Of a DNA stretch of 64,000 nt, positions 1 to 5,658 are shown piece after piece. This DNA comes from Paenibacillus sedimenti (GTDB lineage Bacteria > Bacillota > Bacilli > Paenibacillales > NBRC-103111): assembly GCF_014534655.1 (NCBI RefSeq), contig NZ_JACVVD010000003.1, forward strand, positions 1 to 64,000. Reading direction: 5' to 3'. The notes below the pieces were generated by a model. That model ran no database searches and was not told the origin of the DNA. It saw nothing but the letters and a program-made list of their open reading frames with translations. The position numbers were made by a program, and so were the translations under genes. Within the stretch, counting starts at the first letter, position 1, and each line of letters opens with the position of its first letter.

Positions 1-62
1 AAAATTTCCAGTACAATACGTGCTTTTTCATCAGGTGTGAACTTCCTTCTCTTGGATGACAT
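1..62 (-). CDS. IS3-family transposase OrfA, 5' end only
   Basis: Reading leftwards from an ATG at 60-62, the first 20 residues are MSSKRRKFTPDEKARIVLEI, the typical opening of IS3-family OrfA helix-turn-helix proteins. An SD-like AGGAG lies upstream. The rest runs off the left edge of the window, so length and integrity cannot be judged. The element sits inside what should be the next cassette of the array, which it interrupts. Confidence 0.75.
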   Translation of the reverse strand, partial: MSSKRRKFTPDEKARIVLEI

Positions 63-123
63 ACAACTAAGAAACTCCTTTTTTGCTGTCTAGTTTCTAT
101 GTAGCATTATAACTAGTCTCCCA
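1..123 (-). mobile_element. IS3-family insertion sequence, one terminus
   Basis: Upstream of the OrfA start the minus strand begins with TGGGAGACTAGTTATAATG (positions 123 down to 105), which has the 5'-TG start usual for IS3 terminal inverted repeats. I place the IS end at 123. The remaining 124-156 looks like cassette DNA ending in an attC-like arm. The other terminus and the target duplication are outside the window. Confidence 0.55.
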
Positions 124-139
124 ACTTCTATAGTATATT

Positions 140-324
140 GCAGTAATTGCTTATAACGTTGTTGTATTCACGAAGCCTCACCACCTTAATGACCGTTAGG
201 TCCGGCCGCGATGCGGTTAGGTGGTGCAGGGTTGTCACCTGAATCGGCTTCCTCGAAAATCCTCCCTGGCAACCAAGGGGCGTCAGCCCCGCAGCGTGAA
301 TACGGTGTTAGCAGAAGTTACCGA
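140..324. repeat. attC-like site A
   Basis: Core bases are TTATAAC (151-157) and GTTAGCA (307-313). The outer stem GTATTCACG/CGTGAATAC encloses three hairpins: a branched one based on CACCACC/GGTGGTG, one based on GTTGTC/GGCAAC, and a tight one GGGGC/GCCCC. The right arm (to 324) belongs to the 355-762 cassette; the left arm belongs to the cassette cut by the IS. Confidence 0.8.
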
Positions 325-354
325 CCTCTTCGAATCGACAATTAAAGTCTATTG

Positions 355-762
355 TTATTCTATTCCATAGTATTCCTTATAAAATTTAATTATCTTCGCT
401 CGTGAAAAATCATTGAAGTCACCAGATATCACGCCATTCTCTATGTAAGACAACTCATCAAATGCATCATTAGATAAATCATTACTTAAGTATTTCTTAG
501 TTTCTTCAATTCCAGCTCCACAAAGTAATTGAATGTCAATGTAACAACCGGTATCAAAATTCTTATTTTTCGCTCTCCAGATTAGATATGTATCTTCTAC
601 ATTACCAAGTGAAAATAATTTAATGCATAATGTTTTTAAGTATTCGTTGTCTTCGCTATTATTGTTCTCTATCTCATCTATTAATAACTTACGTATTACT
701 TCTAAGTATTCTGTTTCTGGTACTAAACCGTATTTTTCTAACAATTCATCGGTTCTGTCCAT
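355..762 (-). CDS. Cassette gene, unknown function (135 aa)
   Basis: A 135-residue acidic, mostly helical protein that I cannot assign. It has no signal peptide and no membrane segment. The C-terminal half contains a stretch around DIQLLCGAGIEETKKYL followed by a Gly/Ile-rich turn and a basic tail. The SD AGGAGC lies a few bases before the ATG. It is the only gene of cassette 157-878, with about 115 bp between the cassette start and the ATG. Codon use is A+T-rich compared with the eut and bkd genes nearby, as in the other cassettes, which suggests acquisition. Size and composition would fit an immunity or antitoxin-type protein, but nothing in the sequence proves that. Confidence 0.8.
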   Translation of the reverse strand: MDRTDELLEKYGLVPETEYLEVIRKLLIDEIENNNSEDNEYLKTLCIKLFSLGNVEDTYLIWRAKNKNFDTGCYIDIQLLCGAGIEETKKYLSNDLSNDAFDELSYIENGVISGDFNDFSRAKIIKFYKEYYGIE

Positions 763-860
763 AAGTAGCTCCTAATTAATGTAATTGTATTATTTGAAGG
801 TTTCTAAATTCTGTTATGTTTTTTTATTATTTTATATGGTTAATTTGATTTATAAGTATA

Positions 861-1047
861 TTCGGTAATTTCTGCTAACGTTGTTATGTTCCCGAACCCT
901 CACTGCCTTAAGGTCCAATAGGACCGGCCGCGATGCGGTTAGGCAGTGCAGGGTTGTCTGCTGAATCCGCTTCCTAGAAATCCCTCTGCAGACCAAGGAT
1001 CGCTTGCGATCCGCCGCGGGAAAACGGTGTTATGTGAAGTTGCTGGC
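861..1047. repeat. attC-like site B
   Basis: Cores are TGCTAAC (873-879) and GTTATGT (1029-1035). The outer stem is TTCCCG/CGGGAA. Hairpins: CACTGCC/GGCAGTG with internal GGTCC/GGACC and CCGC/GCGG; GTCTGC/GCAGAC; and GGATCGC/GCGATCC. The stems differ in sequence from site A but keep pairing. Confidence 0.8.
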
Positions 1048-1062
1048 TTCCTGAATATACCA

Positions 1063-1569
1063 TCAAATATGCTCATTCCGAATTAATTTATATTGTTTTT
1101 TTAGTCCATTGAGAAATTCTTCTAATACTTTTAAGTGAACAATAAATCTAAAACCTTTATTATAATCGCTTATATCACCATTAGTGAATTCTGCCATAGT
1201 AAGCCATATCTCTATATTAATTAAGTCAGTTTCAAGTGTTTCAAAAACTTTGATCTCAAAGTATACCTCACTACAAAAATGTTCAAATGGTTTGAAGCGA
1301 TCCTCGTTTGGGTTATCAAGTGTATTGGTATTCATTGCATAAATAATTTCTTCCAACCCGTTTATTATTTTTTCAATTTCCCATACATTGAATGTTGGAG
1401 AGTATTCATTAATTGGTAAGTAATATGTTTCGTTATATAGATCTAAAGTAAATTTGAAAGGAACCCAATTCATAAAATCAGGTCTATCAACTTGAATATC
1501 AACCTTAGCATTATTTAATAGATCAATAGACAGAAAAACGTTTTTTTCTTTGTTCCATATTGTTGGCAT
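1063..1569 (-). CDS. Cassette gene, unknown, possibly WapI/immunity-like (168 aa)
   Basis: 168 residues, no signal peptide and no membrane segment. The pattern of a Trp-rich N-terminal half, a helix around NVWEIEKIINGLEEIIYA, then alternating beta-strand-like segments (VYFEIKVFE, INIEIWLTM, FRFIVHLKVLEEFLNGL) recalls small WapI-type or other polymorphic-toxin immunity proteins. That is only a weak resemblance by eye. The SD AAGGGGTCG precedes the ATG, and the start codon lies about 41 bp into cassette 879-1613. The stop is close to the R-arm of the repeat at the cassette's other end, as expected for a compact cassette. Confidence 0.75.
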   Translation of the reverse strand: MPTIWNKEKNVFLSIDLLNNAKVDIQVDRPDFMNWVPFKFTLDLYNETYYLPINEYSPTFNVWEIEKIINGLEEIIYAMNTNTLDNPNEDRFKPFEHFCSEVYFEIKVFETLETDLINIEIWLTMAEFTNGDISDYNKGFRFIVHLKVLEEFLNGLKKQYKLIRNEHI

Positions 1570-1595
1570 TTAACGACCCCTTTTTAATATTGTTT

Positions 1596-1782
1596 TCCAG
1601 CAATTTCACATATCGTTCTATGTATTCACGAACCCTCACTGGCTTAAGGGGCGCTAGCCCCGGGTCCGACGGACTTAGCCAGTGCAGGGTTGTCTGCCTG
1701 ACCACTCTTCCCCGAAATGCCTCGGGCAGACCAAGGGCCGCTAGGCCCGCAGCGTAAATACGGTGTTAAGCGAAGTTTCCGA
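1596..1782. repeat. attC-like site C (one degenerate core)
   Basis: The left core reads CACATATC (1607-1614), with ATC where the other sites have AAC; the right core is GTTAAGC (1765-1771). Hairpins: CACTGGC/GCCAGTG with internal GGGGC/GCCCC and GTCC/GGAC; GTCTGCC/GGCAGAC; GGGCC/GGCCC. The internal GTCC-GAC-GGAC hairpin replaces the CCGC-GAT-GCGG hairpin of sites A, B and E. Confidence 0.8.
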
Positions 1783-1811
1783 CTTCTTCGAGTTGCCTGC
1801 ATAATTAGCAG

Positions 1812-2327
1812 TTATCTAAATTCCTTTGGTACCGCAACTTTCCCCGAAAAATAGAAATCACTTCGATTACTCCTGATATAATCCATTAAATATATTTCAA
1901 GATTATCTTCAAGTTCATATAACTTAGTATCTAAATCTTCGAAATCAGGTTCATATTCTTCTAATTTCCCTTGTCTTTCATCTCTATCTTTCGATGGATT
2001 TCCACCAAGTCTGATAGTTGATTCCTTTATTAAATCATAAAATTCAATTAAATTAATTTCTTTAAACCCGTTCATCGCTTCTTGCCAAACGATACCAGTA
2101 GAGTTGTCATAGAATTGATAATGTCCCCCGTTATTCACTTCAGATAGATACCATTGAATCGCAAAAATATACTGTTGTGGACTAGAGAAACGAGATAAGT
2201 CTTTATTATATTGATCTTCACCTTCATAAATACTAACACTCCACCAAAGTGGTTCTATTATCTTAAACACATCATTGGAATTAATAACAGAATCATCAAT
2301 AACCAAATCAATTAGTTCATCGTGCAT
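1812..2327 (-). CDS. Cassette gene: DUF4375 / DMP19-like protein (171 aa)
   Basis: Residues about 50-95 carry the DUF4375 signature: a helix ending in WYLSEVNNGGHYQFYDNSTG, followed by a second helix (QEAMNGFKEINLIEFYDLIKE). This matches the family containing Neisseria DMP19, a DNA-mimic protein that binds a helix-turn-helix repressor. The rest is very acidic (for example EEYEPDFEDLDTKLYELEDN), which fits DNA mimicry or regulator binding, although no partner is encoded in the cassette. SD AGGAGTG. It is the single gene of cassette 1614-2390. Family assignment is from motif recognition; the role in this host is unknown. Confidence 0.75.
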   Translation of the reverse strand: MHDELIDLVIDDSVINSNDVFKIIEPLWWSVSIYEGEDQYNKDLSRFSSPQQYIFAIQWYLSEVNNGGHYQFYDNSTGIVWQEAMNGFKEINLIEFYDLIKESTIRLGGNPSKDRDERQGKLEEYEPDFEDLDTKLYELEDNLEIYLMDYIRSNRSDFYFSGKVAVPKEFR

Positions 2328-2372
2328 TATAATTTCACTCCTATAGGTATTTGGCTTTGTATTTAAATGTTC

Positions 2373-2556
2373 TCCGGAAATTTCGCTTAACGTTGTTGTG
2401 TTCCCGACGCCTCACCGACTTAAGCCCCGCAGGGGCGGCCGCGACGCGGTTAGTCGGTGCAGGTGTGTCTGCTGAATATACTTCCCCGAAATTCCTCATG
2501 CAGACCAAGGCTCCGTAGGAGCCGCAGTGGGAAAACGTTGTTATACAAAGGAAACT
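2373..2556. repeat. attC-like site D
   Basis: Cores are TCGCTTAAC (2383-2391) and GTTATAC (2540-2546). Outer stem TTCCC/GGGAA. Hairpins: CACCGAC/GTCGGTG with internal GCCCC/GGGGC and CCGC/GCGG; GTCTGC/GCAGAC; GGCTCC/GGAGCC. Confidence 0.8.
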
Positions 2557-2574
2557 CTTCCTCGATATTGCCCA

Positions 2575-3180
2575 CTAATGTTCTTCTTTAATAAGGTTTA
2601 ATCTGTTTGTTATTTCTGTTACCCATTTACCTTCCTGATCAGCGAACACGGTTTCCCATCCAAGTTCTTCCGCTGGTATCAAATTTTTCTGTTGATCGTC
2701 TACATAAATAATCGATGTTGTACGATGTACTATTTTCTCCTGTACTAATTGATAAATTTTAGGATCAGGTTTACAATTACCAACCTCACTGGAAATAGTG
2801 ATACTCTTAAGATATTTCGATATTGGATTTAATAAGGGGGCCAACCATTCATTACGATGGTTACTGAGTAAATGAATATCTGCTTTATCACTCCATTTTG
2901 AAATTTGTTCAATCGCAGGTAATGGAACTAAATGTTTGTTAATTAAAGGACGAGTATATCTCACTTCGAGGATTGGGAAGTGATTGTGGAGCCATGTCCA
3001 AAACTCTTCTTCACTTATCACTCCAGTCCATAGATGATCTCGCACTTCATTCTTAAATAATGTTTTTAAGTCGTTATATGAGATGTCTGCAGTTGTAGCG
3101 ATTTCTTCCCAAAAAGATGGAGATAGATTTGTTATTATGACACCAGCCATATCAAGAATGAGTTGAGGTTTCTTCATCAT
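2575..3180 (-). CDS. Cassette gene: HAD-like hydrolase (201 aa)
   Basis: A haloacid dehalogenase-like fold is visible. Motif I is LILDMAGVI with the nucleophile D10; motif II is LLSNHR; motif III Lys is in GNCKPDP; motif IV is IIYVDDQQKN. The helical cap lies between motifs I and II. The usual second Asp of motif I (DxD) is Gly/Ala here, as in the YihX-like and haloacid-dehalogenase-like branches (D-x-x-G-V), so a general-acid Asp is missing and a standard phosphatase mechanism is uncertain. SD AGGGGGACG precedes ATGATG; the second ATG is equally possible. It is the only gene of cassette 2391-3237. The substrate is unknown. Confidence 0.85.
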   Translation of the reverse strand: MMKKPQLILDMAGVIITNLSPSFWEEIATTADISYNDLKTLFKNEVRDHLWTGVISEEEFWTWLHNHFPILEVRYTRPLINKHLVPLPAIEQISKWSDKADIHLLSNHRNEWLAPLLNPISKYLKSITISSEVGNCKPDPKIYQLVQEKIVHRTTSIIYVDDQQKNLIPAEELGWETVFADQEGKWVTEITNRLNLIKEEH

Positions 3181-3222
3181 CTTGAAACGTCCCCCTAGGT
3201 AATAGTGGTTTAATTGAATTTA

Positions 3223-3406
3223 GGTTCTTTCGTATAACGTTGTTGTATTCACGAACCCTCATCATCTTAAAGGAGCGTAGCGACTGGCCGCGATGCGGTT
3301 AGGTGATGCAGGGTTGTCTGCTTGAATCCGCTTCCTCGAAATGCCTCGGGCAGACCAAGGCGCGTCAGCCCCGCAGCGGGAACACGGTGTTATGCGCTGT
3401 TACTGT
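3223..3406. repeat. attC-like site E
   Basis: Cores are CGTATAAC (3231-3238) and GTTATGC (3389-3395). Hairpins: CATCATC with GGTGATG, containing CCGC/GCGG; GTCTGC/GCAGAC; and an imperfect third hairpin around 3359-3372 (GGCGCGTCAGCCCC). The outer stem is partly mismatched (TTCACG against CGGGAA). Confidence 0.75.
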
Positions 3407-3535
3407 CATCTTTGGTTTACTTACAATTGTCTTTATTATTTCTTTATGGACCGAACCAGCAATCAATAATTGTCGATTTATTTATACTATTGTAATATTA
3501 TAGAAAATACTTGATTTGGTAGGGGGACGGATTTT

Positions 3536-4267
3536 ATGTTTTATCACGCTCTAGTAAAATATAGTAATGACAGCCAAGATCTATGCACATCAAATATTAC
3601 AAAAGAAACATTAGTAGACAAACTTCTTATACCTTTTGTAAATGGCCACATTGTTTCGGCTGGAAATGAAGGGAAAATAGTTAATTTAAAAAGCGCTTAT
3701 TCTATAACAATATACAATTCTGATGAAAAACTAGTTTCTGAAGGAGAAGCTAAACTAATTGATAAAATAAAAGCTAATGAATTTCAAAAAAATAATTGTA
3801 CAAAAGAGATATTAAATGAATATAAGCATAAATTACATATACATTCTAAATCTGATATCCAAAGAAAATTTTCCGAAATCCAAGATAATGTATTTGTTAT
3901 AATGAAGTTTGGAGATTCAATATTAGATTCTGCATACGATGGTGTTATTGAACCAATTGTTAGAGAATTTAATTTAACTCCTATTCGAGTAGATAAATTA
4001 CAAGATTCCGGAAAAATTACAGACCAAATAATTGACAATATCTCAAGCAGTAAATATGTAATTGCAGATTTATCGGGTGAAAGACCAAATACATATTATG
4101 AAGCCGGTTTCGCCCATGCTTTAGGAAAAGAAGTTATACTTACCATAAAAAAAGGAGAACACATACATTTTGATTTATCCGGACACAGATTCATACAATG
4201 GGAGACCGAATCCGACCTGAGATTAAAATTAAAAGAAAGATTTAAAAGCTTAACAAACAATAACTAA
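3536..4267 (+). CDS. Cassette gene in reverse orientation: nucleoside 2-deoxyribosyltransferase/TIR-like effector (243 aa)
   Basis: The C-terminal half (about 115-240) has the Rossmann-like pattern of the nucleoside 2-deoxyribosyltransferase/TIR-like superfamily: NVFVIMKFGDS, then IRVDKLQDSGKITDQIIDNI, YVIADLSGERPNTYYEAGFAHALGKEVIL and FDLSGHRFIQW. The conserved Asp in IADLSG and the Glu of YYEAG are the residues usually linked to nucleotide N-glycosyl chemistry. Members occur as effectors in bacterial antiphage systems, so NAD or nucleotide cleavage is possible but not shown. The N-terminal half (about 1-110) is unassigned and may sense a signal. It is the only cassette gene on the plus strand, with its own SD (AGGGGGACGG), so it must rely on a cassette-internal promoter. 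Confidence 0.75.
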   Translation: MFYHALVKYSNDSQDLCTSNITKETLVDKLLIPFVNGHIVSAGNEGKIVNLKSAYSITIYNSDEKLVSEGEAKLIDKIKANEFQKNNCTKEILNEYKHKLHIHSKSDIQRKFSEIQDNVFVIMKFGDSILDSAYDGVIEPIVREFNLTPIRVDKLQDSGKITDQIIDNISSSKYVIADLSGERPNTYYEAGFAHALGKEVILTIKKGEHIHFDLSGHRFIQWETESDLRLKLKERFKSLTNNN

Positions 4268-4290
4268 TATGATTACCCTTTTCAGTTAAT

Positions 4291-4490
4291 TACAGTAATT
4301 GCGCATAACGGTTCCGTGTTCACGACGTCCATTCACCTTAAGCTGCACGAGTCGTGCGACTAGCACGATCTCGGCCGGCCGAGATGCGGTTAGGTGAATG
4401 TGTCGCCTGATTCCGCTTCTCTGTCAAAAACTTCTGGCGACCGAGGGGCGTATGCCCCGATGCGTGAACACATTGTTATCTGATGCCGGC
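4291..4490. repeat. attC-like site F (longest copy)
   Basis: Cores are GCGCATAAC (4301-4309) and GTTATCT (4475-4481). The outer stem GTGTTCACG/CGTGAACAC and hairpins CATTCACC/GGTGAATG, GTCGCC/GGCGAC and GGGGC/GCCCC each differ from the other copies in both strands of the stem. About 15 extra bases sit in the branched hairpin, including CTCGGCC/GGCCGAG. Confidence 0.8.
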
Positions 4491-4521
4491 TCTTCTTTGA
4501 GTTACTTCCATTAATGCTCTT

Positions 4522-4800
4522 CTATTTAGTTCCAATATGTTTCCTATAAAGTTTTTCTGTCCAACCCCAAACCCACAGACCAAAAAGTATCCCTCCAATA
4601 GGGAATAATACTATTGATATTATGAGCAATTCGAAAAAATCTTGATTAAATCTTATCGAGTAATTTTCCATAAATGACATTAAGAAAGTAAACAATATTG
4701 CTGTTGGTACACCCCATCCAATAACGCCATTGAAAATAATAAAATTCTTCTTGCCTTTAGCTCTTAATTTTTCCCATTTGCTTCTTTGTTTTTCTTTCAT
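4522..4800 (-). CDS. Cassette gene: small two-span membrane protein (92 aa)
   Basis: 92 residues with a basic N-terminus (KEKQRSKWEKLRAKGKKN) and two hydrophobic segments at about 19-45 and 55-80, the second ending in GLWVWGWTEKLYRKH. The layout predicts both ends in the cytoplasm. No known domain is recognisable. SD AAGGAG lies before the ATG. It is the only gene of the shortest cassette (4309-4882). Function is unknown; it does not resemble a holin or a toxin closely enough to name it. Confidence 0.75.
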   Translation of the reverse strand: MKEKQRSKWEKLRAKGKKNFIIFNGVIGWGVPTAILFTFLMSFMENYSIRFNQDFFELLIISIVLFPIGGILFGLWVWGWTEKLYRKHIGTK

Positions 4801-4867
4801 CTCAGTTCATACTCCTTTGTAAAAGTATACAGACACAGATTCCTTCGCTGTGTGTATTCGTTGTTTA

Positions 4868-5053
4868 GCCGGTTTCAGATAACGTTGTGTGTATTCACGA
4901 ACCCTCACTGGCTTAAGGCAGCGTAAGCTGCCGGGTCCGACGGACTTAGCCAGTGCAGGGTTGTCTGCTGATTTCGCTTCCTTGAAAAGCCTCTGCAGAC
5001 CAAGGGCCGTTAGGCCCGCCGCGTGAATACGATGTTAGGTGAAGTCCCTGCCT
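4868..5053. repeat. attC-like site G
   Basis: Cores are CAGATAAC (4876-4883) and GTTAGGT (5034-5040). Outer stem GTATTCACG/CGTGAATAC. Hairpins: CACTGGC/GCCAGTG with internal GGCAGC/GCTGCC and GTCC/GGAC; GTCTGC/GCAGAC; GGGCC/GGCCC. It is most like site C. Confidence 0.8.
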
Positions 5054-5075
5054 TCTTCGAACAACTGATCATAAT

Positions 5076-5522
5076 TTATTGAATTCCTGCAGTTCCATAT
5101 GTATTGTTTATCGCACTTTTGTAATCTTCCCACTTAAAATAAAAAGGTCCTATATTAATAGATTTATTATCAGGCTCTAGTTTAAAATCCCTCCATATTA
5201 CTAGATCTTCTTCTCTCTCTATAAATACTGAAATAAAACCACAATCTTCATCTCCACACCAAGGACAAACTAGTATTGGATATCTGTAGAATAAATATGT
5301 GTGCATTTGATTCAATAAAAAATAATCAATCATTTGTTTTTGATGCTCCTCACTACCCCAACCGAGGGACGGAACCATATCATACTTTTTAAGCATTTGA
5401 TAAAGTGATCTATCGTCAATTATCAAATCAGCAAATTTAGTATTTTTATTTCCTTCTTGTTCAGGATCATTGTCATCATAGCGACTAGAAGGTCTTGTTT
5501 GTAAGTAATTTAGATGTTTCAT
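5076..5522 (-). CDS. Cassette gene nearest the recombinase, unknown (148 aa)
   Basis: I place the start at the ATG ending at 5522 (MKHLNYLQ) because TGGAGGAAC lies just before it; an upstream in-frame ATG at 5555 lies inside the cassette arm and has no SD. The protein is soluble and acidic. A central CPWCGDEDCGFISVFIE segment has three Cys that could bind zinc or form a disulfide. The C-terminus ends in a hydrophilic tail. No family could be assigned. It is the first cassette (4883-5559) after the recombinase and so, by the integron analogy, the most recently inserted. Confidence 0.8.
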   Translation of the reverse strand: MKHLNYLQTRPSSRYDDNDPEQEGNKNTKFADLIIDDRSLYQMLKKYDMVPSLGWGSEEHQKQMIDYFLLNQMHTYLFYRYPILVCPWCGDEDCGFISVFIEREEDLVIWRDFKLEPDNKSINIGPFYFKWEDYKSAINNTYGTAGIQ

Positions 5523-5540
5523 TTTGTTCCTCCAGGTATC

Positions 5541-5658
5541 TTGCAGGGATTTCACCTAAAGTTTAATCTGCGAATTCGCATTAAAGCTTTTCACGGTTCT
5601 TTAGACGAAGTTCGTTTATCTGGTGATAATCGTGTCATAGACGAAGTTGTTTATCTAG
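5541..5658 (-). other. attI-like recombination site candidate
   Basis: The first cassette's arm ends at TTCACCTAAAG (5551-5561), where AAA replaces AAC. The cloverleaf hairpins of the other sites are absent. Instead there is a palindrome GCGAATTCGC (5570-5579) inside TTTAAT/ATTAAA, then two direct repeats: TAGACGAAGTT-CGTTTATCTGG at 5602-5623 and TAGACGAAGTT-GTTTATCTAG at 5638-5658. The repeats resemble the right arms of the cassette sites (for example GTTAAGCGAAGTT), so they may be extra recombinase-binding sites as in attI. The recombinase stop codon follows directly at 5659. Confidence 0.55.

Noticed and set aside
1560-1757. Open frames inside the cassette sites (also 1523-1705 and 3303-3503)
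   Set aside because: They lie mostly within the G+C-rich folded repeats, have no SD and are not kept in the other copies.
140-5053. CRISPR array
   Set aside because: Repeats are about 155-171 bp, variable, structured and spaced by 500-900 bp genes. CRISPR repeats are short and identical with short spacers.
140-5053. tRNA-like or tmRNA genes, because of the cloverleaf shape
   Set aside because: No anticodon arm, T-loop or CCA end is present and the sites are far too long. The arms vary with the neighbouring cassette, unlike tRNA.
5602-5658. A terminator after the recombinase gene
   Set aside because: The two TAGACGAAGTT copies are direct, not inverted, and there is no U-tract.
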